Positions 27,217 to 41,217 are shown, numbered from the stretch's first letter. The stretch is DNA of 64,000 nt from Bugula neritina (GCA_964035545.1 OZ037768.1:18455700-18519699); one strand, 5' to 3'. Translations and numbers: made by a program. Notes: generated from the letters alone by a model not told the origin.

Positions 27217-27929
27217 CACATATTTCGGCAGCTAACGTTCAGTGGCTGAATTAAATGTACACTTTTATGCATACCATTTTATTTAGCATTACATAATAGG
27301 GCCAAGGTGCAATTTCGTAAGCATATAAATAGCTTTATTATGCATTTATTGTTAAAAGTATCATGTTTAAATATAAGTCTATCAACACATTAATATACAT
27401 TATTGAGTTTTTCAACTATTATAAATGCACTTCATCTAATTGTTTAAATGATTCACAGCAAAGCTATATTACCACCAAGTTCTTGCAGCACCACAGTATT
27501 AAACAGTATTATGACTTAGATCAATCTTAGCAATAATTTAACAGGGGAGAACAATACATTATTCTGATTATACTAACAATATAGATGTACAAGTGGTTAG
27601 AATTGCTTCATGTTTAGTCCTGTAAACAATAAAAAGCAGATAATTTGATTTGAAGCCAACCTAAATTACTACTAAGTGCTTATTTGTAGTTCTTATTAAA
27701 ATATTGATCAAGGTTTAAAAAATATGCATGCCCATAGATATATTTAACAGTTCCCTAGGCAGGTCCAATAATATCTATATTTACTCTACTACAATTTAGT
27801 GCAATATTCGTTTGTCTAAAAAAATTGGTAAAGCTATTTATTAATTTGGGATGTCGAATATAAAACAAGCATCTGAAATTGCAACAAAAATTAACTTGGT
27901 TTCTTAATTCCATTCAAAAGCTAATAATA

Positions 27930-27935
<6 letters not shown>

Positions 27936-27960
<25 letters not shown>

Positions 27961-27974
27961 CTGTATATATACTG

Positions 27975-28012
<38 letters not shown>

Positions 28013-28014
28013 AA
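27936..28014. repeat. (TA)n microsatellite followed by a T tract
   Basis: TA dinucleotides interrupted twice by CTG lead into a run of about 16 T. The small open frame spanning it (27879-28079) is low-complexity Ile/Tyr and is not a gene. Confidence 0.9.
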
Positions 28015-28511
28015 GTCTGCCTAACCTAACAAAAGTATATACATTCCATAAGTACAGAGTACAGGTGTATGAATCATGACATCAGCACTAAACCTCAGGG
28101 CTAAAGTGAGAAAAACTGTTTGTTATATAATCTTATTGCACTGGCATAGCAAGTATGTATTACTTGGACATTTTAATTAGGCATAAAGGCTGTCATAGCA
28201 TATTGTTGTCAGCAATTATCCTGTTACTAGGCATCAGTAAAATTCTAATTTGAAAGACAGTTACTACTGTGCGAGTTAGATCTGCAAATCTATAGTAAAC
28301 ATTACTTGGCTAACCGAGAAAACCTTTTATACACAATAATATCAATAAATAATAATATATTTAATTCTACCTAAACTATAAAATAGAAATGTTCAATAGT
28401 GTCAAACTATTCTATATACCCTGTACATATTATATATATAATACAGTTCTTAATAATACATCACAATCCCATTTGCTATGTCAGATAAAAGAAATAGGAC
28501 AACTTCATAAA

Positions 28512-31500
28512 CTATTTCTTGGATCCGTTTCGCATGTCTGACATTCTAATAACCGTACTTCCTTCCGGTAATAGCAATTCCTCACCATCTTCTGTGTCAC
28601 TAGTTTGAATTGAATCAGCTCTCATTAACGTGAACTCTGCTTCTTCACTGTCACTATCAGAGTCGGGGTGCATGGCAGCCAGCTCTTTAGCACTAGCAAA
28701 TAAAACATCTCATCTTAATCTAACCATCATCAGTTTCACTGTAACTTTGTGCCTGCTAATTTATGTTGTTAGCATTATACCAGTGACTCTTATAGTCGCT
28801 TGAGCACTCTGGCTTGAATTGCCACACCTGTTCAATTCTTTTGGTATAAACATTAGTAGGCTACTCTATGCTGTGCACGCATGGGACAAACCCTGAAACG
28901 GCAAAATAATGCATATCGAGTTTGATGATTACCTGACAATAGGGGTATCAACTGGAACTGTGTTTTCAAATCTAGAATAATCAACTTGATATTCTCCGTC
29001 TTCTCTCTGGAAAGTTACTAGACGCTCTAACCGCTGGCCCCACAGAATTTCCCCAGGAAGATAGGATGTACGGGCCTGGGTTGTCATACCAGTTGACTCA
29101 ATAGTACCTACAATAAAGTTCTGGCAATTAACATTATTACACAATACAACGCACTGTACAAGTTTCAACAATAACAAGCAATACAGCTTCAATTTTCAGG
29201 CCAAAATGCTCACTATTTAAAAAATCAAAATTCGGCACAACAACCTTTTGCAAAAGACTTGTAGGTACATTATCATTGATATGTATGGAGGTTTTAAAAA
29301 AATTCACAATGGATGAAAAAGCTATCATCAAAAGTACAAAACCATTATCCAGACCATCTAATACAAATAACTCATCATTTAAAGTGCTTCTTGGTAAATT
29401 AAAGCACTTTAAAAACTACCATATAAACACTCGTTTTCTGTTTAACTATTTATCTTCAAAACAAAAGAAACACAACTAGTAATGACTAACTACGTAAGCA
29501 AATTAATCCACTTGCCAAACATAAGTTCTTGTATGCTTTTAGTAAAAACTTCAAATAAAATCCTTTTAGAAAACATTGAAGTCAGTCCACAACCATTTTG
29601 TGGCCAAGACAAACGGTGCTCAAAAATGCCTGTTAACAACGAATTTACCAACCTTCCAGCACAATAATCAGCTCAAAGTTTTCTCGATCTAAATCTGCTT
29701 TAGACATTCTCCAAAATGGTGATGTTTTGTCAATTTTATGTATGACTATAACTGGCCATATTATGAGTAGCCTGTCGGTACCGTTGTCAAACCCAAAGTT
29801 CACATCCTGGTTGTCTAGTGGAAGCACCTAGAACAAAGTCAACTACAAATTTCACCACATCTACACTAATATGTATATACTCAAAACTTAAACTTCACAA
29901 ATATCAAAGAGATTAACAGCTGCATATCTTCATCATTATTTTATACTGTAGAGTAGAGTCTACACCAAACACTGGCCAAGTCAAACTTTAAAACGTACAT
30001 GTTAAGGGAATGGGGATAAAATACAAGGTTACTAGCAATGATACAATTACATTTTCACTAAAAAAATACGAACAGGAAAAAAAAAGCACTTTGTTGAAAA
30101 ATTGACCTCCAGTTGAAGTACAGGATGAGCAGCTAAACACATTAAGTGAATATGTCACACAGAAGTTTCCAAGTTCCTCATTTCCAAATTTATTCATGAC
30201 TATTTGTCATTATTTTCTGGATGTGAAAGCCTTTTCATCACTTTTAATTGATTTTAAAATTGTCGAAAACATCCTTTCGAGCAAATAGTTTAAATTGATA
30301 AAAAAATACTAAAAGGAATTTTAAATTGCCAAAGAGTTTGCAAAATATTTAATTTTATGACAAGTTTAAAACAGACTCGTTTTTGTAACCATATTGTAAT
30401 TTTGTTTATACCGTAGCCTATAGATACAGGAAACAGTTGGGCTTGTCATATGTACAGCGAAGATGATTCCTAGCAGCGGTTAGCAAATAGGCTAATGTTC
30501 CTAAACTGACAAGCTGGCTGAATAGGGGGAGGTATAGACCAACCTCGCCTTCTCTAGTCACCCTTCTTCTCACTACCATCCCTCGTACGTGTGCCTCTAT
30601 CAAATGCGAACTCCTCATATCACCGATTCTAAACATGAGACACAGAGCGCCATCTCGGAGACAAATAGCAGCGTTGCGGCTGAACATCAATGTTTCGGCT
30701 CGCTTTTTTGGTCTGGAAAGTTTTGCAAATATCATACCTAACAAGCAGAGGGAACACTAACACTAAACAGTAAAATAAGTGGATGAAACGTTAATAGAAC
30801 ATAAGAAAAAGTTCAAAAACACATTGTGTGCCTGTTAAAGTAGTTTTTAGAAAGTATATATTCAGTATCCGTGAGTGAACTTCTACTAACAGTTATTTAC
30901 TAATCTTCATTAGCTATGCATGTCATCAGTGGTGAGAGTGAGAAAGATACATTTACTGTAGTATTGTTCACTAAAAACTTGATGCTTGAACTAAATGAAC
31001 CATGGGAAAGATAGTAAAAGAGAGAAATTCTTTCGAGCACTTGACTTAAACTGAGTAGAACTACCAGGCTTAGGAATTAATGCCCCCCTCCTCATTTACG
31101 CCTTATGATGAGGAAATATACATTGGAAGAGATGATGTGCTGAATAGTGGATTGGCAGAACTTCACTGGGACAAAAAGGTGTCAACCAGTTTGACTGACA
31201 CTTTCTGTGGCGCAGAACCAAACTATGATATAAAAGTGGGACATAACAGAGGGTCACTTAAACAAGATGTTCTTTAAAATGAAGATGTTCAGACACTGTT
31301 ATTTGAATATCACTGAGTTTGGAAATGGGGTGAAGTGGTGAGAAAAGGAAAGTCATAACAGTTGGTAGATGTTGAATACTGTACTGAGAATGTTGATTTA
31401 CAGAAGAGAAAATAAAAACTGATGAAAGTTGTAGGTTCAAACCAAAAAAGGTCAAAAGTATTGATTCTTTCTGGGCTGGCTTGGCCTTGACCTTAGAGAA

Positions 31501-34500
31501 AGTGAAGGTTAGAGTCTGACAGAACTATGCAACCCTACAGCCTACTGACGATGTTGAGTTGAGGAGCACCTGTTACCTGTCATGAGTGCTTGGACTAGAG
31601 TTCCAGTAATGGATTGTATCATGACCATTATCATAGCCTCAGGGCATTCAGAGGTAACAGCCCTTCCTCCATACCCAATAGTATGCTGGGTTTCTAATGA
31701 GAACAAAAAGGCTGTAGGAAAATCTGTGACTGAGTCTACACATGGACTATGTCCTGGTGGAAGGTTGGCTGTGTCGAAATCTCCGTGAGTCAATCCGATA
31801 ATCCACCAAATGAAAGCAAAGAAAAGCCACGTGGAGACGAATGTCATTGTGAATATGATAAGAGACCATCTCCACTTGAGATCTATGAGAGTAGTGAATA
31901 TGTCCGCCAAGTAGTGTCTCTTCACTTTGCGTATGTGCTTGTGGGAGACGTTGCATTCTCCATTCTTATACACAAGACGCCGTCTAAAATTGTCACATAC
32001 ACAATTTTAGAAATGTCTCCTCTTTTTACAGAATGCACCAAAAAATAAATTTCTATAATTGTTGGTTCAACATTACAAAAAATATGTATCTAGTCTTATA
32101 ACAATTTCTTTTTACTATAATGGTGCTGTAGCTGCTATTTTTATTCTTCACTTTAATTACTTAATTACCACCTTTCAGCATAATCATTGATGAATAAATA
32201 CTTTTACGTGAGAAGGATATTGCAACACTATAATTACAATAGTATATAAATGGTTGACTATAAAACTAAAATTACCAAAACTGTATTTGCAGTATAAAAC
32301 CAGGATCCAAGTCTATTTCCTACAGGGTGGTGAGCCGAAGGAGAAGTGAATAAAAAAAAACTGTGCTTTAGACAAAAATCATCAAAAAATAAATTGCTTC
32401 CAGGAGAGTTTTAACCAACACACCAAAATTGAAAAAAATAATCAAAGGCTGTTCCTAATTTCTCCTTTACTGAACAAGCCTGACCTGAGATGGGAATAAC
32501 TTTACCTAGTGCATAGTGTATGGGCATACACAGCATGGTTATAACAGATGGAGGAAATATGATTAATATGACAAAACTAATTGTTGGATGAGATGTGGAC
32601 ATGATGAACAGAACAGGCTTAGGCTGCAGCTGCATTCATGATAAAGTAATTGCACATCGGACCTTTCAATATGTTTGATAACTAAAGTAACAGACTAGTA
32701 AAAGCTTCATAGCTAAAACATATCAATAGGTAATAACTAAGCATTCATCAACTACATGTAATTTCTATCCCAGATAGAGATATTTTAAGTGAAATGGTAC
32801 CAATCAAAAATCAGAGTCACAACTGCTTAGTATATTCTATGAAAGTACATTACTTCCTACAGAATCCATAGCACAGGGGCATTTGCAGTTGGAGGGGGGA
32901 TATGGAAAAAGTCCGAAAAAATCATAGATGAACAAAGAACTAAGACTGTAAAATATGGACTACCCTTAACTCAAGTAGTGCAAATATCAATTCACTGCAT
33001 GAATTCACAGTTATTAGTCTTTCTAAAAGTCCTAAATAAATTTCCAAGAACCAGTTTTTGATCAGGCCAGATTTATAAACTGTAAAGGGTTGTACGATAC
33101 TCAGTGGTTCATATAATACCATCTCTATCTCTAGCAACAGCAGGGTAGCTTTGCTTTCAAATCTCACAACATGCATGAGTCCTTAGACATAAAAAAGGAG
33201 ATGCATGTTAGTTATATACTACTTCATTTATGTTAGAACAGAGCAAACTCTGAAGATGAATACAATAGTATTCCAAATATTAGTTTGCTTTGTTTTAATA
33301 GAAATGAAGTAGTGATAAAAGTGTTTCTCCTTTATTTATTTCTAATGAAATTACTAGCCAGCCAGGATATATTCATCACTCAGTGTTAACTAATCCTACC
33401 CTTGTAATCTCTTTTAACTACTAGGTAATTAATTACTAAACTAAACAACTGGGCTGATATATAAACTACAGTATTGGCAATAAACAACTACGACTATTAG
33501 CAATAAATATTTTCTTTTACAGCTGCTATGTAGAGTATAGTAGGTGTCAGAAATGTAAATGTAAACCTTATCTTCATTATTATTCCATCTTTTATCAAAG
33601 GAAAGTTTCAGGACGTGCAGAATAGCAGTTTCTTTAATTTTAATGTAACTTTCCGGCATAAGAAGTTGTCCTACTACGAAATCACACTCCAACTCCAAAA
33701 GCCAAACTAAAGACTATAGACCCGAGCAAAGCAAAAAAGCCACTACACTAACAGACAGACACGAGTCAATGTAATCACTATTTAGATACTAGTCAATCAG
33801 TAGCCGTGACTGGCTCAAGTTACAGAATGTCTATTGTGATTAGTCAAATCCATATTTAGAACATGATAATGGACAGGAATTCTATATATATATTATAGTA
33901 TTATGTAAATACATTTATAGTTCATCAGCTGTAGGCTACTAGATTGTGTTATACGCTGGGAGATGAGTTGTAAACAAGTCAACGTGTAGATGTGCTCAAG
34001 TCACTCAATTTAGGTGTCATTAATACCCACAAGTTGGAAATTGTACACATGCCTGCAGGGATGTAAAAGCATATCTATACTGTTTGTAGCTGATAAATAA
34101 ATTAAAATATTAGTGCAGCTCAATCATCCAGCATAGTATCTGGTATTTATTCTCAGCTGATGTTAAAAGTTCGGCTCATGAAATAAAATAAACAAGTTCT
34201 ACTAATAAAGACCCTCCTAGCTCACTAGATGGGATAATATAATAATATAGCAGGTTACAACCATTATGGTTAACTGGTATAATATATCTTCCAAATATTC
34301 CAATTTATAAAATATGCAACACAAATCTTAGAATAAGTAACTGAGACCACAATTCATATAACCCCTCACCACCACCACCACCCCCTTCCCACTACCAACT
34401 GAACACTTATGACTCGAATGAAGAAGGTGGTGACCGGTATCTCTTTGAACTAGCAGGTAAAACTTCTATACAGCAGTGTAGAAGTTTTACCTGCAGTCAG

Positions 34501-37500
34501 CTAAAGTAGCATTGGGATAATTTCCCGCAGCCTATGAAGCATAAAAATTTTAGAAAATAACAACTTCTTGAATTTCTAAACATCTATTAGAAAAAAAGAA
34601 TTTGTGTTTCGGGCACTAGAGTATAACACAGTAATCACAATTTCAGCTTTCCACTAAACAAAGTAGTCTAAAGATTGAGTCCCTGAATTTACTAGCATTT
34701 TGAAATTAAAAGAAAGTGGAATTGATACTTGACTGACATGCTGTTCAGCTAATAACATGGTTACCATGACCCCAATGAGCTCTTATCAACCTTACATGAA
34801 ATTAAAAAGAACATTACCTCATGGCTTTGGAGTGTAACTTGAAGCCAAATGAGCTGACAGTACTTTTCCTCCTCGGACTGACTTGGATAAAATCGGCAAA
34901 GGAAGTGACAAATTCGTGAGTCGTATGTATATCTGAGTTGCTCTCCCCAATACCTAGTCTGCCAGATATATGGTCAACAGCTATATACTTGGACCTGTGG
35001 TGTGGCAGTGACAGAGAGCCAGATCTCTTCCTATACTCTGTGGGCACCTACAGCACACAGTATGCCCAGTTACTCAGAGTGTCTACTACTACTGCTACTG
35101 CTACAGTTAGTGCAGCCAAAGGAATGCTGATAACGGTGAGATAGAAACTGACTAGTATTGTTATCTAGATCCAGTATGATGTATCCAGTGAGCAGCCTGA
35201 GCTGTGTATATCAACTAACTGCTTGTTTGTTACACAAGACTTGCATGTTATGATTTAGGAGCTGTCACTAGCTGGCGTGACACTTCCCAGAGATATCCTA
35301 GACTACATTCCAACTGCACAGTCGGCCATGTTAATTAAAGAATAGCCTGGCTTCCTGGGAGTTACCTATGTGGAAAATCCAAGGATTCCTAAGAAAATGG
35401 CACGAACTGGTATACCCAGCTTGTAGATATCATGAAAATATATATTTTGGATTATATGTGTTGCAGCAATGGTTGATTTACATAACTACTTTGAAAGACT
35501 ACTAGTTTCCATTGCAATGCAATAGATGGGTTTTTGTGAGAAAGACAAGCTCTATGCTTGTCAAAGTTGCTCTTGTTATTCAAACTAACACAAACATTGC
35601 TAAATACAGATGACAGTTCAGTACATAAACACAGTTCCAACTATTTTTATACCAACCAATAACTTTGGCGGCAGCAGATTGGCAGCAGCCTTTTCACTAG
35701 TCTAGCAAACCATTTCGGACACTTACCCAATAGCTGTGAATATTTTTTAAAACAAAACAAGGTTTTTAGCTTTAGTTGTCTTCTCTTGGGGAAAACTTGC
35801 TGTGAAAGATTGTGCTGTGAGTGAAGCATGCAACAACAGAAGATACTAAAAACACTAATAGAAAGAAATTTTTGACTTCTAAGATGAAAAAAATGATTTT
35901 TTTTTTTTTATGCAAAAACAACTCTGTTGAACTGAGTGAGATACCAGGGAAAAGACTTGCAGCTAAAAATGTGAATGTTTACAATCTCTAAAATACTGTG
36001 AAGTGAATAAACTAACTCGTTGAGTACTCAAAAAGTGAACAACAACCTGACTTGGATCAAATAATTAAATGAGGTAGGTGCAGTAATGGAGAAATCGAGA
36101 AAAGCCTGTGTTCTAGATTAGAAATGTAGCATAAGAAGTTATGTTCTCGCAAGAACATCAACCAGCGACCCGAACCAAAATTTAATAGAGTTTAAAAAAC
36201 CTAGGCCATCTCAATTTCTCCACTACTGCTCCTAAATGTGATTATTATATAATGTACTTGGGTGTGACTGGCAATACCAAAGCAAACAACAGCTTAAAAC
36301 AATGGCAGAGTTAAAGTATTGGCAGCATTTAATTCACACACATCTGAGAGTACCTGTAGAGAAGAGTGGAAAATATTGTGATCGCTGGACGAGCGCTGAC
36401 GATGGGTTGGTGTAAGCAGCGTTGAAGACGAGCAGAGTTCCTTCTTTGATGGACTTTGGTCTGCTGCCTTCTCTTCTGAAGTCAGCTCTCCATTCAAACT
36501 TGGCTGATGGGGATTGTTCTGAATAAAACAAAATGTAAAGCTAAAGTAATACCATTCCATAGATCTGAAACCCCTTCCTAGTGCTTGGTGGGGTATGAGC
36601 CATTATAAATACATAGGAAACTAAATTATTTGATGAGCTGTGATTTCTTTCTGATAAGTTTTACATTTGTGAACATTGCTTGCCTATACAAGTTAGCAAA
36701 GGCAACAAACTAATACTTCAGGCAGAATCGAAACACTTGAAAGTTTGTGAAGCACACATTGTGTCATTTTGAATATGCCTGGCAAAAAATACTTACAGTT
36801 TCACTTAAACATGTTTCGTTGTATAACAGAAGAGGGGAATTTGATTGGGAAGATGCATTTATACTAGTAAACCTACACTATAATAGTAAACCTGCAACAT
36901 ACTAGTTTACCTACACTATACTAGTAAACCTACAATATGAATATTGTTTCACTTTTAGCAGCAAATGCACAGTTTTGAGACATTATCAATGGACAACTTC
37001 AATTTCTTACACATAATTATGTAAACAACTTGCACTGTTTGGTGTTGAGCGCCTCTTTAATTAAATTATCTGTCTCTATTGGTTGAATAAAAATATCTGC
37101 TCACTATTCTTATTCCCGGGCGTATTTGTCATCAACATTAAGGATATTTACTAGCATGACTTTTGCCTGCTGGGCTAGACCCCAGCATAAACCAAGACGA
37201 AGGAGACACAAGATTTTTCGGAGCAAGCTTTAGAGTTATGGTCTCTCTGAAGAATCGTGTGCCCGGCAAAGCATACTCTAGACATAAACAGTTGCTGGCA
37301 AAAGGCTACACAGGTCGGTATAAAAGTACAATCATCCCTAGCAAACACACAACACATCACAGAAATCATTTGTGACACGATAATAGAGTCTTGAACTTGT
37401 CAATGGCCATCATCCTAATATTTTTAGAAGTAGAAGGAGATAATTCTTCAAATTGACAAAAATATTAGCCAATAAATGTACAATTATCCAAATCCTCAAA

Positions 37501-37868
37501 TCAAATACTACGTGTACATCACCTGAAGGCATTTGCTATCAACAACTTCCAAAACTCGCTGTTGGGCATAGAATTTTGCTGTGCAATATTGAAAGTTATG
37601 TTTACGCTTTCGTTTGCATAGACAAAATTGAATTTCTCTAACTTTTAAAAATGCTGGTGCTATGCAAGTCAACTAAATTCAGTAACAATTAGCTTCTTTT
37701 TTCATTTGTAAGCAATTATCGTAAAGCAGTATTGCTAACCTCTGCATTACTATTAAATATAATATATTAAGAACTTACTCCATTTGAATGTTTCCTGGAC
37801 TTCTGCAAATGTAAGTTTTTCAGCTTACTACCATTGGAGGAGGCTTTAACACACCCTCCATTCTCCAT
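28512..37868 (-). CDS. Inward-rectifier potassium channel (Kir family), 538 aa
   Basis: This is a plasma-membrane K+ channel subunit that works as a tetramer and needs PIP2. Coding exons: 37868-37779, 36518-36354, 35047-34818, 31983-31577, 30737-30544, 29827-29653, 29107-28933, 28692-28512. All are GT-AG and in phase. Residues 1-161 form a hydrophilic Ser/Lys-rich extension. The Kir core starts at [13 protein letters not shown] (162-174), with TM1 at about 201-226, filter TIGYG at 263-267 and TM2 at about 276-298. From the pore to residue 421 the alignment to Kir2.1 runs without gaps at offset 121. The disulfide cysteines C243 and C275 match C122 and C154. PIP2-contact K303, R306, K308, K309 and R339, and cytoplasmic-ring E345, D376, D380 and E420, are present. 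Position 293, equivalent to Kir2.1 D172, is Gln. Gly268 replaces the usual aromatic after the filter. The C-terminus has an acidic [11 protein letters not shown] patch, ends NGSKK and lacks a PDZ motif. An acceptor just before the ATG implies an upstream non-coding exon. It is Kir2-like; the exact subfamily is uncertain. Confidence 0.93.
34453..34494. repeat. Perfect inverted repeat, 16-bp arms, 10-nt loop
   Basis: GCAGGTAAAACTTCTA at 34453-34468 is exactly reverse-complemented at 34479-34494, around the loop TACAGCAGTG. It lies in the Kir gene, about 325 bp from the end of coding exon 34818-35047, in the intron 31984-34817. No further copies were noticed. Confidence 0.85.
36073..36238 (+). 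mobile_element. Short inverted-repeat element, family R2, copy 2 (in a Kir intron)
   Basis: This is a roughly 166-bp copy of the family at 11250-11417. It begins GGTAGGTGCAGTAATGGAGA and ends CCACTACTGCTCCTAAATG. It shares the interior AAGCCTGTGTTCTAGATTAG and AAGAAGTTATGTTCTCGC. It lies in the intron between Kir coding exons 2 and 3 (35048-36353), about 115 bp downstream of exon 2. It is non-coding. Confidence 0.75.
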
Positions 37869-38498
37869 GATAGGATCTAAACTATAAAGTTATAAATAAG
37901 TTATGATTATTGAATAACAAAATGTAAGATCATTAATTAATGAAATGGCACTAAAATAGCTCACTGTTTATATTTATAATATAATCAATGGGGAAACAAT
38001 TATTAGCAGTATAAACAAAACATGTTGACACTGCCATATAAACCTCTTAATTTGACGTTGCATACATTCTATAAAACACCCTTTACATAACAGTAATTCA
38101 CTGCAAACATGCTTTGCAGAGACGTTTTTCTGATGTAGCAATCTAAAACCTATACGATATTTTTATCACAAAAAGAAATTCAAGACTGTTCAATTGTTGC
38201 ATTGAATTTGAAAACTTCGCCCTATTGCACTTCACATTCCTACTTGGTTTTTCCAATTCAGCACTTCAGTTTTTACTCTTATTAGAGCTGCAGTTGGTGG
38301 TTCTGGCAATCCAGAGCTGCAACAGAGATCCCTACACCACTTATCTTTTATTTGATTAAATTAAATGGACCATTAACTATGGGAAACTTGCCTGAGTTTA
38401 TTAACTATGGGAAAAAATAACTACAGATTTGGTAATTCGAAGCTCTAACCATCAACTTCTTACACTAACTTAAAGGTAAAATATGAGCTGAGCTTCAG

Positions 38499-38651
38499 TG
38501 TGCCAAGGAGATAATCCTGGCTGTTTGCCAATATTTTACTGAAAGTACACATTAGCTTTTTGCAGTTTGTTCAGCAATCTTTTGGCTTTTTGTTATTTGT
38601 TTTTTGGCTGGTACACCAAACTCTTTAGGCCAGGATTATCTCCCTGACACA
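38499..38651. mobile_element. 153-bp terminal-inverted-repeat element with TTCAG duplication
   Basis: The ends TGTGCCAAGGAGATAATCCT and (reverse-complemented right end) TGTGTCAGGGAGATAATCCT, both followed by GGC, match at all but two of the first 23 positions. The element is flanked directly by TTCAG at 38494-38498 and 38652-38656, a clean 5-bp target-site duplication. The interior is T-rich and non-coding. It is a MITE-like element of unknown superfamily; no second copy was seen in this window. Confidence 0.75.
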
Positions 38652-41176
38652 TTCAGCGACCTCCTTTAAATACATCTGTGAAGATTAGTCATTGTATTTG
38701 ATATGAACCATACCTAATGCATTAGAATGTCAAAAATTATCTGAATGAAATCAATGAGTTTGCTTAGAAAAGTCCCTAAATCAGCTGATGACACTTGCTG
38801 TCTGAAAACATGTGATGTTATTCTTATATAGCCTAATTATTTTGAATCACAAAACTGGCAGAAATTAATTACTAAACTAACCAAAAATTATTTGTGGTAT
38901 ACAATATTGATGCTAGAATACAGACAGCAATGAAAATCTTTAAATTCGATTGTAAAATCACTTTTTTGCTTAATATTTTATTTCACCAACACTACCTTTA
39001 AAAAAAAAGAAAAATTGTCAAATTTGAATACTTAACGATTTAACCAATATTTTAAATAGTAATTGTGACTAATAACATGTAACTGTTACTCTTATCAGTA
39101 TATATTTGTAGACCTATTTTCAGAACCAGTGCTGAATGAGGCTTATGAGTTTAAAATCTGCACTTGTTGTAACTCACACATAGCATCCATATTTATCAGT
39201 CATGAAAATAATTTCAATTAACGACTGCATAATAGTTATGATACTTTTACACAGGTGAATTGTTTTATCCTAAGTAGTTTTAAAGGGTTTTAAAAACATG
39301 AAAAAATCACGAAAATTGATCTTAAACCAGCTAAAGCAAAACTAATACCCTAGACTAATTGATAATTACAAATCTTTCATCCAACAGAGTAGCACTGAGA
39401 ATAATATTGTCTATTAAAATAATGTTTCAATGTAAGACCCATTGGTTTTCAAATTAACCTATGATAGTTAAAAATTAAATGAGAATTACTTAATAGAAAC
39501 TCATACTGACTGGTGAGGTGGTTGTGTGTGGACTGTTTGTAAACCTGCTTCCATTATCAAGTAGGTCCCAAATTATGTGGTAGAAAGTTGATGAGTTTGA
39601 CTATAAACTTGTAAGCTGGGCTACTAGCAGTCTTTTAATACTTAGGTTTAGAAACTACTTGTTAAGAAGGGAAACAAACCTTTGTTTTTAATCCATCAAA
39701 TCGAAAAACATTTTTGTTAACATATCAGTCAATAAAAAGCTAACAATGTAAATAATCGAATGAAAAACAAAAGAGGCCACTTGACTACACTGATGACATT
39801 TCCACTTCACTGAAAGTTTAAAGGCTGCACTTGTAAACATCCTGCAATGAGTAAAATCTCGGAATAACTGTAGATCATGCAAAAGTTCTCAATAATTTTA
39901 AATAATGATCTTATCACCACCTGTATTAGCAATTATTGTGCTTAAAAGATTTCTAATTTTAATTACATTGAGTAAAAAGGCATTTTTTGAAACTTATCAA
40001 TAATGGTACTCAATAAAAGAGTTTATTACAGTAATTTTCATTTTTTCATCAACATTTTCGTGCTTCAAACTCATCTATTGCAAGGGAAGTGGGTGTTGAG
40101 AACTATGCTTACAAACCAAATAAAAGTTTATTTGCAGACTAACAACACAACTGTTTAAATTTTATGATAAACTATCTTATAACTACAAAATATTATCTCA
40201 ATATTTACCAAGTTTATTTTTTATAACTCAATCCCATTTCATTTCATACCTCCTGTATGAAAAAACTGCGAGCCTGAACACCACAAGTTACTCTTCGATC
40301 TCTCACTTTCACAAGTTATCACTTGCTTCAAAATTGCAAGCCCTAGTGCTTGGCAATCATACCCAACTTTATTTCATCTATACTGTTCTATCCAACTGTC
40401 TTGAAGGTTATAGCATAACGCGCTATTTTAACTATTTGAAAACCATTACTTAAAATTTGAGTTAAATTTTAACTAATTGAAAACTGCATTGAAAATAGAT
40501 CCTAAATTTCCTTTATTTCTACACATTTGTTACAAAATAAAATAGCCTACTTGAAGATAATACATACAAAATTGTCAAAAATAAAAATCAATACTAGGTC
40601 AGGAAAATAGTAAACAATCCCATAAGCAATATAACTATAATGTACTCGCATGCACAGCTTACCATAAAGAACAAGCAACTGCATGAGATGAACCAACACA
40701 ATATTATACCTTTGATCACAGCTATTTCACTGTAACAATAGATCAGCCCACAAGTCAAAACACTCTGTATCTCGACACACCACAGAAGACTAAAAATCCA
40801 GTCTGAAGCAATGATGAATATATATAATATTCCACCCAGCGGCTAGAACCATTCCTAACCTGGATAATAGGTGCTTTACTAAGAGCTGATGTCATTGATA
40901 AAAATTTAAATCGATTTATAATAGCACACAGATATGAGACATAGTGCAATATAGTGCTATTAAAGGCTTATAGCTTGACCCAAGGCAGTCACTTCTCCCA
41001 ATAATTATTGTACATATAGAATCTGAATGTTAGAATGAAATAAAGAATTATCCTCTCTTCATATAAGTCTAGCATTAAAAGACCTGATATTTTTATAACG
41101 ATTGTTTTAAATTATTAGCACATGTAATTACTGTCAATATAAGTGATAAACTATTCAACTATATAAAAGGAATGAA

Positions 41177-41217
41177 CTGCAAATTTTACTCTATTTAAAT
41201 ACGAGTAAAATTTGCAG
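41177..41217. repeat. Perfect inverted repeat, 15-bp arms, 11-nt loop
   Basis: CTGCAAATTTTACTC at 41177-41191 is exactly reverse-complemented at 41203-41217, around an AT-rich loop. It is intergenic and no function is evident. Confidence 0.85.

Larger units (their letters stand above)
26947..28511. other. Intergenic region between convergent PWWP3-like and Kir genes
   Basis: This 1.6-kb gap holds both 3' untranslated regions, foldback copy B (27069-27216) and a TA microsatellite followed by a T tract (27936-28014). No unambiguous AATAAA poly(A) signal lies close to either stop codon. An AATAAA on the plus strand occurs near 27628. Confidence 0.6.
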
